DNA of 64,000 nt from Virgisporangium aliadipatigenens (GCF_016863615.1 NZ_BOPF01000040.1:1-64000); one strand, 5' to 3'. Counted from the first letter of the stretch, positions 8,859-17,295 are shown. The notes: generated by a model not told the origin, from the letters alone. Program-made: numbers and translations.

Positions 8859-9266
8859 TCAGGACCTCCCGAGCTGGAGAGCGGCGTTGTAGGCGTCACG
8901 GGCGCGGTCGACGACGGAGAGGTTCGCCTGGTAGCCGCGTTGCGCCATGATCAGGCTGGTCATCTGCTCGCCGAGGTCGATGTCGGGATAGCGCACGTTG
9001 CCGTCGGCGTCGGCGAGCGGGTTGTCCGGCTCGTGCACCACCCGGCCCTGCGTGTTGCCCGAACGCAGCGCGGCGGCCACCTCGACCCCACCGGTGCCGC
9101 TGCCGTAGTTGACGGCGCGCGCCTGGATGTAGTGCGCCTGGAAGGCCGCGCTACGGGTGTCGGTGGCGTTGTTCATGTTCGCGATGTTGTCGCTGACCGC
9201 GTCGAGCCACTTGCGGTAGACGGTGGCCCCGGTGCTCGCGATGCCGATGGCGCCGAAGATGGGCAT
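8859..9266 (-). CDS. flgC: Flagellar basal-body rod protein FlgC
   Basis: A 135-residue rod protein with the N-terminal Flg_bb_rod motif [21 protein letters not shown] and the C-terminal Flg_bbr helix [21 protein letters not shown]. The pattern [17 protein letters not shown] just before the C-terminal helix is typical of FlgC. FlgC forms part of the proximal rod in the wall, and the protein travels through the flagellar secretion channel rather than Sec. The ATG at 9266 overlaps the flgB TAA by one base. Confidence 0.97.
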   Translation of the reverse strand: MPIFGAIGIASTGATVYRKWLDAVSDNIANMNNATDTRSAAFQAHYIQARAVNYGSGTGGVEVAAALRSGNTQGRVVHEPDNPLADADGNVRYPDIDLGEQMTSLIMAQRGYQANLSVVDRARDAYNAALQLGRS

Positions 9267-9610
9267 TACGCCGTCCTCAGCGCGCTGGTGATGAGGCCCG
9301 CCTTGTGGTCCACCGCGCGCAGCATCAACTGGTAGCGCAGGTTCGTGTCGATGTGGCTCAGCGTCTCGTGGTCGAGGTTGACGTTGTTGCCGTCCATGCG
9401 GGTCGGCTCCAGCGAACGGGCCATCGACGGCGCGGCGGCCTCGGGGTGCCCGTTCTCGTAGGCCTCCCGCAGCGTGTCCTCGAACGACACCCGTCCCGCG
9501 AGGAACTGCGGCGTCTCGATGTTCGCGATGTTGTCGGCCACGACACGTTGGCGCATCGCCAGCCCGTGCAACGCGGACTTGATGGTGACCGACGTGATGT
9601 CGTCCAGCAC
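9266..9610 (-). CDS. flgB: Flagellar basal-body rod protein FlgB
   Basis: A 114-residue proximal rod protein. The rod signature is RQRVVADNIANIETPQFLAG near the N-terminus, and the C-terminal helix ends LMLRAVDHKAGLITSAL. GTG 9610 is chosen because AAGGAG lies about six bases upstream. It is the first gene of the large basal-body operon flgB-flgC-fliE-fliF-fliG-fliH-fliI-fliJ-hydrolase-fliK. A FliA-type promoter candidate lies about 70-95 bases upstream. Confidence 0.97.
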   Translation of the reverse strand: MLDDITSVTIKSALHGLAMRQRVVADNIANIETPQFLAGRVSFEDTLREAYENGHPEAAAPSMARSLEPTRMDGNNVNLDHETLSHIDTNLRYQLMLRAVDHKAGLITSALRTA

Positions 9611-9678
9611 GGTGGGCTCCTTCGCGGGAAAGGAGTGGCCGATCCGTGGCCGGAGGGGAGCAATCCGTGCTCGACCGT

Positions 9679-9706
9679 CACATCGGACGCGGGTGCCTCG
9701 ACCTGA
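9679..9706 (-). promoter_or_regulatory. FliA-type promoter candidate for the flgB operon
   Basis: Read on the minus strand, TCA (9706-9704), 17 bases, then CCGATGTG (9686-9679). The same TCA-N17-CCGATGTG arrangement occurs upstream of fliC. The CCGAT core resembles the -10 element of the FliA/SigD/WhiG sigma class. It lies about 69 bases upstream of the flgB start, in the gap after the small gene ending at 9777. Confidence 0.6.
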
Positions 9707-9776
9707 GGTCCCGTTCGGTTGCCGGACGGTTGCAGCTTGAGCTGCCGTTGACCGGTTCTTGAGGCGGCGTGCGGAG

Positions 9777-10091
9777 CTATGCGGCGTGGTCGATGTATCC
9801 GGGCCGGGGCGCGCCGGGGTCGCCGGACTCCACCCGCGCCGCGAACGCCGCGTGGCGCCGGTTGTGTCCCAGGGCCACCGCGACGTCGTGGGTCGCCGCC
9901 TGCTGGCGGGCCAGGAGTTCCTCGGCGCGCGCCTTGAGCTCGGGCGGAAGCGGGCCGAGCCCGGCGGGCGGCGTCCAGGGTTCCTGCTCGTCGTCCTCCT
10001 GCGCGCCGCGGGCGAGACGTTCGATCCGGGCGACGTCCGCCTCCATCGCGTCCAGGGCCGCCCTCCAGGCCGCGTGCCATTCGACGTTCAT
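9777..10091 (-). CDS. Small helical protein downstream of fliS, possible FliT-like chaperone
   Basis: A 104-residue protein (starts MNVEWHAAWRAALDAMEADV) that is predicted mostly helical with a Pro-rich middle (EPWTPPAGLGPLPPEL). No membrane segment or signal peptide is visible. It begins 13 bases after the fliS stop and is the last gene of fliC-fliD-fliS-orf. In many bacteria the gene after fliS encodes FliT, a small helical chaperone of FliD; size and position fit, but no FliT signature can be recognised. The function should be treated as unknown. Confidence 0.6.
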   Translation of the reverse strand: MNVEWHAAWRAALDAMEADVARIERLARGAQEDDEQEPWTPPAGLGPLPPELKARAEELLARQQAATHDVAVALGHNRRHAAFAARVESGDPGAPRPGYIDHAA

Positions 10092-10104
10092 CCGGGTGAA
10101 CGCC

Positions 10105-10491
10105 TTAAGCGGCCGGCTCGGCCGAGATCAATGACGCCTGGCGCCACGCGTCGAGCAGCGGCTCCACGAGTTTGCGGCAGGAGACGACCTTCTCGACATC
10201 GGCCCGGATGTTTGCCGAGATCATCTCCCCGAGCAGGAACCCGTAGATGCGGGCCAGGTCGGTGGCGCCCTCCCAGAGGTCCAGCCGCAATGAGGTACGC
10301 AGCTCGATCACGATCTCCTGGGCGTGCTTGAGTCGGTCGTCCGCGGTCTCCCGGTCGCCCGCACCGAGCGCGGTCTCGGCCTGGGACAGGTCGACGACCA
10401 GCCGTTCGTAGAGCATGACCAGCAGCCGGGCGGGTGAGGCCGTCGCGATGGAGTCGTTGAGGTACCGCGCACGCATAGCCGGGGATGTCAT
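10105..10491 (-). CDS. fliS: Flagellin export chaperone FliS
   Basis: A 128-residue four-helix protein. It begins with the FliS pattern MRARYLNDSIATASPARLLVMLYE and continues with DRLKHAQEIVIELRTSLRLD and the NIRADVEKV segment. FliS binds the C-terminal helix of flagellin in the cytoplasm, prevents polymerisation and delivers it to the export gate. In several bacteria it also competes with flagellin for FliW. It follows fliD by 20 bases. The length is normal. Confidence 0.96.
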   Translation of the reverse strand: MTSPAMRARYLNDSIATASPARLLVMLYERLVVDLSQAETALGAGDRETADDRLKHAQEIVIELRTSLRLDLWEGATDLARIYGFLLGEMISANIRADVEKVVSCRKLVEPLLDAWRQASLISAEPAA

Positions 10492-10511
10492 GGAGCCGTC
10501 CTATTCGAGGA

Positions 10512-11837
10512 TTAACCGAGTGCGGAGAGCTGGCCGGCGAGCCAGGAGGACTGCGACTTCATCTTGCTGAGCGCGACCTCCAGGTTGGAGAACTGCTTCT
10601 TCAGCGCGTTCTGGCGCAGTTCCAGCCGGTTGTCCCAGTTGGTGATCTCGGTGTTGAGCCGGGTGATGGTCGACTCGCCGTTCTTCAGCACCTGGGTGAG
10701 GCTGCCCACGGTGGAGTTGGTGACGCCGTCGGCGACCGAGGCGAGGTTCTTGGCCAGCCCTTCCTGGACCATCTTCGCCGTCCCCGCGGGGTCCGCGTTG
10801 AGGGCGGTCATGAACTTGTCCTTGTCGAACGACAGCCGGCCGGCCTTGTCGACCTGCACGCCGATCGAGGCGAAGCTCGTGTACTCGTTGACGCCGTTGA
10901 TCTCGGTGACCTGGCCGCCGGCGACCGAGCCGAGGATCGACGAGGCGGTCTGGCGCACCAGCGAGTTGCCCTTGAGCTGCGAACTGGCGACCTTCGGGTC
11001 GGCCTTGAGCGCGATCTCGGCCAGCGCGCCGTTCGCGGCGTCGATCATGGCGGAGACCTTGCCGGCGATGCCCTCGTTGTCCTTGGCCACCGTGACGGTG
11101 ACCTCGGCGGCCGGCTTCGTGACCGTGAGCGTGACGCCGGCCATGAGGCCGGTGAAGCTGTTGGAGGCGCTCTTGACGGTGTAGGCGCCGGGGGTGCCGC
11201 CGCCGACGACGATGCTGGCGTCGTCGCCCTGCGCGGCGATGTTGGCCGTACCGGTCAGCCCGGTCACCGTGAACGAGTTCGCCGTGCCGGTCTTGGTGGA
11301 GGTGAGCTGCAGGATGATGCCGCTGCCGGTGTCGACCGCCGCGGCCTTCACGTTGATGCCCTTGGCGTTGATCGCCTCGGCGATGCCCTGCGGCGTGTTC
11401 TTCGTCGGGTCGACGGTGATGTTGACCGGGGCGCCGCCGCCGATGCTGATGTTGATGCCGGCGACCGGGTCGACCACGGCCGGCGCGCTCGCGTTCGCGT
11501 ACGCGGCCGTCATGACGTGCGCCTTGGCCAGCGTCTTCACCTCGAAGGTGAGCGAACCGGTGGCGGCGCTCGCGGTGGCCGTGGCGCTGACGGCGTCGGA
11601 GGTGGACGAGGCCTTGGTCAGATCGAGACCGGTGGCCTTGGTGAGGGCGTCGGCCGCCGTGAAGATGGCCTTGACCTTGGTGTTCACCGACTGCAGCGCG
11701 GTGTTGACCGCCTTCTGCGTGGTGATCTTCTGTTCGATCTTGGTTTTGGGCGCGGACTCGACCGCCATCAGCTGACTGATGAGGTCGGACGTGCTCAAAC
11801 CGCTGACCAGGCCGTCGACGCTCGTCGTGGCGCCCAT
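10512..11837 (-). CDS. fliD: Flagellar cap protein FliD
   Basis: A 441-residue filament cap (hook-associated protein 2). The N-terminal FliD_N motif is VDGLVSGLSTSDLISQLMAVE, and the C-terminal part has the FliD_C pattern GSLTQVLKNGESTITRLN followed by a terminal coiled coil (LELRQNALKKQFSNLEVAL). The cap promotes folding of exported flagellin at the filament tip. The gene lies downstream of fliC behind a strong hairpin, so it is probably expressed at a lower level by read-through, followed by fliS. Confidence 0.97.
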   Translation of the reverse strand: MGATTSVDGLVSGLSTSDLISQLMAVESAPKTKIEQKITTQKAVNTALQSVNTKVKAIFTAADALTKATGLDLTKASSTSDAVSATATASAATGSLTFEVKTLAKAHVMTAAYANASAPAVVDPVAGINISIGGGAPVNITVDPTKNTPQGIAEAINAKGINVKAAAVDTGSGIILQLTSTKTGTANSFTVTGLTGTANIAAQGDDASIVVGGGTPGAYTVKSASNSFTGLMAGVTLTVTKPAAEVTVTVAKDNEGIAGKVSAMIDAANGALAEIALKADPKVASSQLKGNSLVRQTASSILGSVAGGQVTEINGVNEYTSFASIGVQVDKAGRLSFDKDKFMTALNADPAGTAKMVQEGLAKNLASVADGVTNSTVGSLTQVLKNGESTITRLNTEITNWDNRLELRQNALKKQFSNLEVALSKMKSQSSWLAGQLSALG

Positions 11838-11903
11838 CGCTACCCCCTACGCCCTGCTGCTCTGCCCGCCAACTGCACTGCCCACCAACTGCCTGAAGCG
11901 GCA

Positions 11904-11934
11904 CACGGCCGCCCGGACGGGCCGGGCGGCCGTG
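11904..11934 (-). terminator. Hairpin terminator or attenuator between fliC and fliD
   Basis: A perfect 13-bp stem, CACGGCCGCCCGG (11904-11916) with CCGGGCGGCCGTG (11922-11934), and a 5-base loop, starting 45 bases after the fliC stop. There is no T-run, as is common in GC-rich actinobacteria. It probably keeps flagellin mRNA far above fliD-fliS mRNA. Confidence 0.8.
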
Positions 11935-11978
11935 CACCACCGTTCGTCGTTCCTAGGTCGGCGCCGGACCGCTATGGA

Positions 11979-13109
11979 TTAGCGGAGCAGCGAAAGAACC
12001 GACTGCGGAGCCTGGTTCGCCTGAGAGAGCATCGAGGTGCCCGCCTGCGACAGGATCTGTGCGCGGGTGAAGGACACCATCTCCTGCGCCATGTCGGTGT
12101 CACGGATGCGCGACTCCGACGCGGACAGGTTCTCCGCGGCGACGTTCAGGCTGTTGATGGTGTGCTCAAAGCGGTTCTGCAGAGCACCCAGGTTCGCCCG
12201 CGAGGTCGACACCGACTTGATGGCGGTGTCGATCGCCGTGATCGCCGACTGAGCACCGGCCTTGGTGGTCAGCGAGATGGCGTTCACGCCCAGCTGCGTC
12301 GAGGAGAAGCCCGAGGTACCGGCGCCGGCCGCGACAGCGGACGACGCGGCGTTGATACCGGTGCCGGAGATCGCGATGGTGCCGGTCTGGTTCGGGTCCT
12401 TCGCCTGAACCTCGAGGCCACCCGTGTCGGTGACACGGGCCGTGAAGACGGCCTTGAAGCTGGCGTCGGCGTTCAGCTGGGTGGCGATGTTGTTGGCGTC
12501 GGTCGACGCCGACAGCGCGGCGGTCGTCACAGCCACGCCACCCAGGGTGAACGTGGCGGTGTTCGCGGTGGCAGCGGCAACACCGTTGTTCCAGGTGCTG
12601 GTCGCCGCCGACGCGCCCGAGGACACGATGTCAACCTGAATCGTGTCGTTGGCCGCGTAGCCGACCTGGATGTCCTTGGTCTTGAAGTTACCGTCGAGCA
12701 GCTTGACGTTGTTGAAGGTCGTCTTGTCGGCGATCCGGTCCAGCTCCGACTTCAGCGCGGACGCCTCGGCGTTGATGGCGGTACGCGACGTGGAGTCGTT
12801 GGAGTCGTTCGCCGACTGAACGGCCAGGTCGCGCATGCGCTGGAGGATGGAGTGCGACTCGGAGAGCGCGCCTTCAGCGGTCTGCACGACACTGATGCCG
12901 TCCTGCGCGTTACGAACGGCGACCTTGAGGCCACCGGTCTGCGAGCGCAGGCCTTCGGAGATGGCGAGGCCGGCCGCGTCGTCGGCCGCCCGGTTGATCC
13001 GGAAACCCGAGGAAAGCTTCTCGAGCTGCTTCGACATCTGCCCATCCGTCACCGACAGGTTCCGGTAGGCGTTCATCGCGGCGATGTTCTGGTTGATCCT
13101 GAGGCCCAT
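11979..13109 (-). CDS. fliC: Flagellin FliC
   Basis: A 376-residue filament subunit. It has the N-terminal D0/D1 domain (LRINQNIAAMNAYRNL, FRINRAADDAAGLAISE) and the C-terminal D1/D0 domain (RANLGALQNRFEHTINSLNV, ending QANQAPQSVLSLLR). The middle, about residues 150-280, is short and Ala/Thr/Gly-rich, so the exposed domain is small. Upstream are a FliA-type promoter candidate and two AAGGA sites over the ribosome-binding site, consistent with CsrA repression relieved by FliW. The base composition of this gene (more AAC, GAC, GTC) reflects strong codon selection. Confidence 0.98.
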   Translation of the reverse strand: MGLRINQNIAAMNAYRNLSVTDGQMSKQLEKLSSGFRINRAADDAAGLAISEGLRSQTGGLKVAVRNAQDGISVVQTAEGALSESHSILQRMRDLAVQSANDSNDSTSRTAINAEASALKSELDRIADKTTFNNVKLLDGNFKTKDIQVGYAANDTIQVDIVSSGASAATSTWNNGVAAATANTATFTLGGVAVTTAALSASTDANNIATQLNADASFKAVFTARVTDTGGLEVQAKDPNQTGTIAISGTGINAASSAVAAGAGTSGFSSTQLGVNAISLTTKAGAQSAITAIDTAIKSVSTSRANLGALQNRFEHTINSLNVAAENLSASESRIRDTDMAQEMVSFTRAQILSQAGTSMLSQANQAPQSVLSLLR

Positions 13110-13115
13110 TTGTGT

Positions 13116-13127
13116 TCCTTCTTCCTT
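13116..13127 (-). promoter_or_regulatory. Two AAGGA sites in the flagellin leader, candidate CsrA sites
   Basis: On the minus strand the 20 bases before the fliC ATG contain AAGGA at 13127-13123 and again at 13120-13116; the nearer one is the Shine-Dalgarno sequence. CsrA binds A(N)GGA motifs, and in Bacillus two such sites in the flagellin leader mediate CsrA/FliW control. fliW and csrA lie 4 kb away in this same cluster. Confidence 0.55.
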
Positions 13128-13171
13128 GATGGGGTCTCGTACACCAGGCCATCCGTGGCCCGGTCGATTAG

Positions 13172-13199
13172 CACATCGGTCGCGTGGCCGTGGGCATGA
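13172..13199 (-). promoter_or_regulatory. FliA-type promoter candidate for fliC
   Basis: Minus-strand TCA (13199-13197), exactly 17 bases, then CCGATGTG (13179-13172), the same arrangement as upstream of flgB. It lies about 63 bases upstream of the fliC ATG, giving a leader of roughly 55 bases if transcription starts 6-8 bases downstream. Confidence 0.65.
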
Positions 13200-13265
13200 G
13201 AAAACTTCGGAGACTTTTCGGCGGCGTTGAGTCGCCCGCCGGGGAGGAACCTGCCCGGGGAATGC

Positions 13266-13313
13266 CGCGAGCCCCGCCCCTGCCGCGGGAGGACGGCAGA
13301 AGCGGGGCTCGCG
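13266..13313 (-). terminator. Two-tier hairpin terminator after fliA
   Basis: The outer stem CGCGAGCCCCGC (13266-13277) pairs perfectly with GCGGGGCTCGCG (13302-13313). Inside it CTGCCG (13280-13285) pairs with CGGCAG (13294-13299). It starts 13 bases beyond the fliA stop and separates fliA from the fliC promoter. The type is GC-rich, without a T-run. Confidence 0.8.
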
Positions 13314-13325
13314 AGGGAAACGTGG

Positions 13326-14189
13326 TCAGGCGCTCTTTGCGAGGGGCATGCCCTGGAGGTCGGTCAGGGCGAGGCGGCTGCGCAGGTCGCCACGGGCGGC
13401 GATCTGGGCGTAGTACGCCTCGCGCCGGCGGGCCACACAGCCGCCCGGTCGGTCCGGCGACTCCACGAGCTCCGGGTCGAGGTAGGTGTTCAGGCCGTCC
13501 TTCAGCAGCACCAGCGCCTCGGCGCGCAGCTGCGACACGCGCGACTCGGTCACGCCGAGTTCGGCTGCGATGTCGGTCATCTGCCGTTCCGCGAAGAAAT
13601 AACCCTCGATCACCTGGCGCAGCCGGTCGGGCAGCGCCTCGATCGCGTGGTGCAGGTAGCCGACCTTCTCGCGGTGCACGAGCACGTCCTCCGGGCCGGC
13701 GGCCCGCTCCGGCACCAGGTCCTCGGCGGTCCCGGCGGCGAACCCCTGCAGCGACAGCACGACGGCCCGCTGCACGTCCTCGCCGACGGCCTTGATCTCG
13801 CTGACCGCCACCCCGAGCGACTCCGCCAGCTCCGCTTCCGTCGGAGTGCGTCCCAGGGTGGCGGTCAACTGCTGAGTGGCCGTGTCCAGCCGGCGCGCCC
13901 GGCTGCGCACCGAACGGCTGGCCCAGTCCAGCCCGCGCAGCTCGTCGAGCAGGGCCCCGCGGATGCGGGCGGTGGCGAACCCGCCGAACGGCGTGCCCCG
14001 CTCCGGGTCGAACGACTGCGCGGCGGTGGCCAGCGCGGCCATGCCGGCCGACACCAGATCCTCGCGGCTGACGTGTGCCGGAAGGCGGCTCAGCATCTCG
14101 CGCACGAGGTGGCCGACGAGCGGGAGGTGGCTGCGGACCAGTTCCTCGACGTTCTTGGCGTCCTGCGTGGTGGCTACTGAAGTGCTCAC
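13326..14189 (-). CDS. fliA: Flagellar RNA polymerase sigma factor FliA (sigma-28/WhiG class)
   Basis: A 287-residue group 3 sigma factor. Region 2 includes DLVSAGMAALATAAQSFDPE and FGGFATARIRGALLDELRGL; region 3 has RTPTEAELAESLGVAVSEI; region 4 has a helix-turn-helix MTDIAAELGVTESRVSQLRA. A GTG at 14189 preceded by GAAGAGG is chosen; the frame stays open upstream to 14327 but that part looks non-coding. It is expected to transcribe the flgB and fliC units, which share TCA-N17-CCGATGTG. It is divergent from flgN. WhiG itself (sporulation) is the closest alternative, but the context favours FliA. Confidence 0.93.
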   Translation of the reverse strand: MSTSVATTQDAKNVEELVRSHLPLVGHLVREMLSRLPAHVSREDLVSAGMAALATAAQSFDPERGTPFGGFATARIRGALLDELRGLDWASRSVRSRARRLDTATQQLTATLGRTPTEAELAESLGVAVSEIKAVGEDVQRAVVLSLQGFAAGTAEDLVPERAAGPEDVLVHREKVGYLHHAIEALPDRLRQVIEGYFFAERQMTDIAAELGVTESRVSQLRAEALVLLKDGLNTYLDPELVESPDRPGGCVARRREAYYAQIAARGDLRSRLALTDLQGMPLAKSA

Positions 14190-14422
14190 GACGACCTCTT
14201 CGCTGGCGATGTTCGACTCGGCGGGCCGGTTCGGGGTCGTGCCCCGCTGTCGGCCGATTACGAGACTCGGTCGCCACGGGTACTGAGGCGGGTCACGCAC
14301 AGTTGCAGTCGGGTTGCCATGACCCACTCGGTGGCGCTGAAAGCCTCAAGTTCCGTGGGCCCGGCGTCGATCTGTCGGGCGAGGCACACGTTCGGGACGT
14401 GTCACTGGAGGAAGGGGCAGCG

Positions 14423-14905
14423 GTGGGCCTGTCAGACCTGTCGAGCATCCTGTGGCGCGAACGGGAAATGCTCGAACTGCTCCTGTTCAAGCTGGAGGAG
14501 GAGCAGCTCATCCTGGCGAGCGGGCGGGGGCGCTGGTTGGCGCACGCCACGCGCGAAGTGGAGATGGTGCTGGACCAGATCCGGCACACCGAAGTGGTGC
14601 GTGCCGCCGAGGTCGAGGTGATCGGCGCCCAACTGGGGCTCGGCACCGCGGCGAGCCTCGGCCAACTCGCGGAAGCGGCCCCATCCCCGTGGGCCGAGTT
14701 GCTGCGTGAGCACCGCAAGGCGTTCCTGGCCCTGGCGGCCGAGGTGACCGCGATGGCGGAGGCCAACCGTGACCTGCTCACGGCCGGCCAGCGCGCCGTG
14801 CGGGAGACGATGCTCGCGGTGGTCGGCTCGGTGGAGACCTACGGTCGGCGCGGCGAGACGGTCGCCGCCGCTCCACGCACCCGGATCCTCGACGAGGCGG
14901 TCTAG
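14423..14905 (+). CDS. flgN: FlgN-like flagellar export chaperone
   Basis: A 160-residue, fully helical, soluble protein: LSSILWREREMLELLLFKLE near the start, then long amphipathic helices to RAVRETMLAVVGSVETYG. It matches the shape of FlgN, the cytoplasmic chaperone of hook-filament junction proteins FlgK and FlgL, which are encoded directly downstream. GTG 14423 is chosen because GGAGGAAGGGG lies just upstream; an earlier GTG is also in frame. Family identity rests on position and helix content more than on conserved residues. Confidence 0.82.
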   Translation: MGLSDLSSILWREREMLELLLFKLEEEQLILASGRGRWLAHATREVEMVLDQIRHTEVVRAAEVEVIGAQLGLGTAASLGQLAEAAPSPWAELLREHRKAFLALAAEVTAMAEANRDLLTAGQRAVRETMLAVVGSVETYGRRGETVAAAPRTRILDEAV

Positions 14906-14910
14906 ATCGC

Positions 14911-14997
14911 ATGAGTGGACGCTTGCGGAAGCGAATCATGAAGCAGGGCGCACTTGTGTCTCAGGGCGCCGGTGAGCGGAGCGAGGCGGCGGCATGA
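14911..14997 (+). CDS. Short leader ORF (28 codons) coupled to flgK
   Basis: ATG 14911, six bases after the flgN stop, opens a 28-residue frame starting MSGRLRKRIM and ending [10 protein letters not shown]. Its TGA overlaps the flgK ATG as ATGA. A second 87-base ORF at 62198-62284 has the same length, the same start MSGRLR and the same GAGERSEA end, and is likewise ATGA-coupled to its downstream gene. By hand count 68 of 87 bases match. It may be a translated coupling leader or part of a dispersed repeat; no protein function is claimed. Confidence 0.6.
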   Translation: MSGRLRKRIMKQGALVSQGAGERSEAAA

Positions 14998-16388
14998 GCA
15001 CGTTCAACGGTTTGTCGACCGCCCTTACCTCGCTCTACGCCAACCGGCGGGGCATGGAGGTCACCGCCCACAACATCGCCAACGTCAACACGCCGGGCTA
15101 CACCCGCCAGCGGGCCAACCTGCAGGCGATCGCCGGGCCGGCCATCCCGGGTCTGACCTCGCAGGCCTCGCCGGTCGGCGACGGCGTGATGGTCGAGAGC
15201 GTGCAGCGGCTGCGCGACATCTTCCTGGAGAGCCGCGGCCGGATCGAGCACGCGGCGGCGGAGTACCTGGGCACCCAGCAGATTCAGTTGGGCCGGATCG
15301 AGCAGGCGTTCGCGGAGCCGAGCGACGAGGCGCTGCAGGCGCAGCTGGACGAGATGTGGGCGTCGTTCAGCGACCTGTCGCTGCGACCCAACAGCACCGC
15401 GGCGCGTTCGTCCGTGGTGTCCCGTGCGACCATCGTCGCCGACACGATCCGGGGCAACGGCGACCAGCTCTCCACCCAGTGGGACACGGCCCTGACCGAG
15501 CTGAACGCCATGATCCTCGACGTCAACTCGACCACCGCGGCGGTGGCGCAGCTCAACGAGGGCATCATGGCGGCCACGGCGGTCGGCCAGCAGCCGAACG
15601 ACCTGATGGACCAGCGCGACGCGCTGGTGATGAAGCTGGCGGAGCTGACCGGCGCCAGGGGCGTGCCGCGCGACAACGGCGTGACCGACGTGCTGCTCAA
15701 CGGCTCCGTGCTGGTGTCGGGCAACCACTCCCGCACGATCTCGCCGGCGACCGGGGCCGCGAACCTCAACGACGTCAAGGCGGGCGGCGCCGTGGCGCTG
15801 CAGTTCAACGAGCCGCCCGCGAACCCGTCCGCGTCGCCGGACTCCGGCAAGCTCGCCGGGATGCTGGAGACGCTCAACCGCACGATCCGCACCTACTCCG
15901 ACGGCCTGGACCGGGTCGCCAACGAGCTGATCACCAGCGTGAACGCGCAGCACGCGCTCGGCCGCGACGCGGACGGCGACATGGGCGGCGCCTTCTTCAG
16001 CGGCACCAACGCCAGCGACATCGGCGTGGCCGTCGTCGACCCGGACGACATCGCCGCCGCCGACGCCGCCTCCGCGTCCGGCCCCCTGGACGGCGCGAAC
16101 GCCCAGGAGATCGCGAAGCTGGCGAACAAGAAGGACGGCGCCAACGAGAAGTACCGGCAGTTGATCGTGGATCTCGGCGTCGCGGCGCAGACGGTCAACC
16201 GGCGGGTGGAGATCCAGGCCGGCGTCGTCACGCAGAGCGACGCGGAGCGCGAGGGTGACGCCGGCGTGAGTCTCGACGAGGAGATGACCAACATGGTCCA
16301 GTACGAACGGGCCTATCAGGCGGCCGCCCGCGTCATCAGCACGATCGACACGATGCTCGACACCTTGATCAACGGGATGGGGCGATAG
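14994..16388 (+). CDS. flgK: Flagellar hook-associated protein FlgK
   Basis: A 464-residue hook-filament junction protein. It has the N-terminal rod/hook signature STALTSLYANRRGMEVTAHN and IANVNTPGYTRQR, and the C-terminal helix SLDEEMTNMVQYERAYQAAA ending RVISTIDTMLDTLINGMG, both typical of HAP1. FlgK is exported through the flagellum and polymerises between hook and flagellin, with FlgL. The start is fixed by the ATGA overlap with a short leader ORF, and AGGCGG lies just before it. FlgL follows after three bases. Confidence 0.97.
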   Translation: MSTFNGLSTALTSLYANRRGMEVTAHNIANVNTPGYTRQRANLQAIAGPAIPGLTSQASPVGDGVMVESVQRLRDIFLESRGRIEHAAAEYLGTQQIQLGRIEQAFAEPSDEALQAQLDEMWASFSDLSLRPNSTAARSSVVSRATIVADTIRGNGDQLSTQWDTALTELNAMILDVNSTTAAVAQLNEGIMAATAVGQQPNDLMDQRDALVMKLAELTGARGVPRDNGVTDVLLNGSVLVSGNHSRTISPATGAANLNDVKAGGAVALQFNEPPANPSASPDSGKLAGMLETLNRTIRTYSDGLDRVANELITSVNAQHALGRDADGDMGGAFFSGTNASDIGVAVVDPDDIAAADAASASGPLDGANAQEIAKLANKKDGANEKYRQLIVDLGVAAQTVNRRVEIQAGVVTQSDAEREGDAGVSLDEEMTNMVQYERAYQAAARVISTIDTMLDTLINGMGR

Positions 16389-16391
16389 GCC

Positions 16392-17273
16392 ATGCGCGTC
16401 ACACAGAACTCGATCGCGTCGTCCGTCCTCACGGCGTTGCAGAGCAACATCAACCGGCTGGGCGCGACGCAGCAGCACCTGTCCAGCGGCCGGCAGCTGA
16501 TGAAGCCGTCGGACTCGCCGGCGGGCACGGTGTCGGCGCTGGAGATGCGTTCCCAGGTCGCGGCGAACAAGCAGTTCGCCCGCAACGTCGACGACGGCCT
16601 CGGCTGGCTCGGCGCGGCGGACGGCGCGCTGCAGTCCTCCTCGGACGAGATGGCCCGGGTGCGCCAGATCGCGCTGCAGGGTCTGACCGCCGGCGCGGTC
16701 GGCGACGCCACCAACCGGGAGGCGTTGGCCCTGGAGGTGGAGCAGATCCGGGACACGATCCTGGGCTTCGCCAACACCACGTACCTGGACCGGCCGGTCT
16801 TCGGCGGCACCGCCTCGGACACCTTCGCGTTCAAGCCGGACGGGACGCACAACGGCAGCACCGGTCAGGTGATCCGGCAGGTCAGCGCCGGCGCGAGCGT
16901 CCGGGTGGACGTCGACGGAACGAAGATCTTCGGCTCGGGCACCGGCGGCTTCTACGAGGTGCTCACCACCGTCGCGTCCAAGCTGCGCACCAACCCTAAC
17001 GGTCTCCAGGCCGAACTGGCTCGGATCGACTCCGTGGCCACTACTATTCAGACTGGATTGTCAACGGTGGGTAGTCGTGCGGCTCAACTCGAAAAGATGC
17101 GGCAGGTCGCGGACGACGCGGTGCTCAACCTGATGGGCTCGCTCACCGAGGTGGAGAGCATCGACCTGCCCAAGACGATCACCGACCTGCAGTTGCAGCA
17201 GACCGCCTACCAGGCGGCGCTCGCGGCGGGGGCGCGCGTGGTGCAGTCGAGCCTCGTCGACTTCCTCCGCTGA
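16392..17273 (+). CDS. flgL: Flagellar hook-associated protein FlgL
   Basis: A 293-residue HAP3 protein, flagellin-like at both ends. The start is MRVTQNSIASSVLTALQSNI, followed by TQQHLSSGRQLMKPSDSP; the C-terminus reads LQLQQTAYQAALAAGARVVQ and ends SSLVDFLR. It joins FlgK to the filament. The TA-rich patch around 17040-17055 (ACTATTCAGACTGG) is unusual in codon use for the region but does not break the frame. It is separated from flgK by three bases. Confidence 0.96.
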   Translation: MRVTQNSIASSVLTALQSNINRLGATQQHLSSGRQLMKPSDSPAGTVSALEMRSQVAANKQFARNVDDGLGWLGAADGALQSSSDEMARVRQIALQGLTAGAVGDATNREALALEVEQIRDTILGFANTTYLDRPVFGGTASDTFAFKPDGTHNGSTGQVIRQVSAGASVRVDVDGTKIFGSGTGGFYEVLTTVASKLRTNPNGLQAELARIDSVATTIQTGLSTVGSRAAQLEKMRQVADDAVLNLMGSLTEVESIDLPKTITDLQLQQTAYQAALAAGARVVQSSLVDFLR

Positions 17274-17295
17274 CCAGCGACGTTAGGAGCTTGTG

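Noticed and set aside
14346-14375. TCA-N18-TCGATCTG upstream of flgN as a FliA promoter
   Set aside because: Spacing and core differ from the two matching sites; possible but too weak to list.
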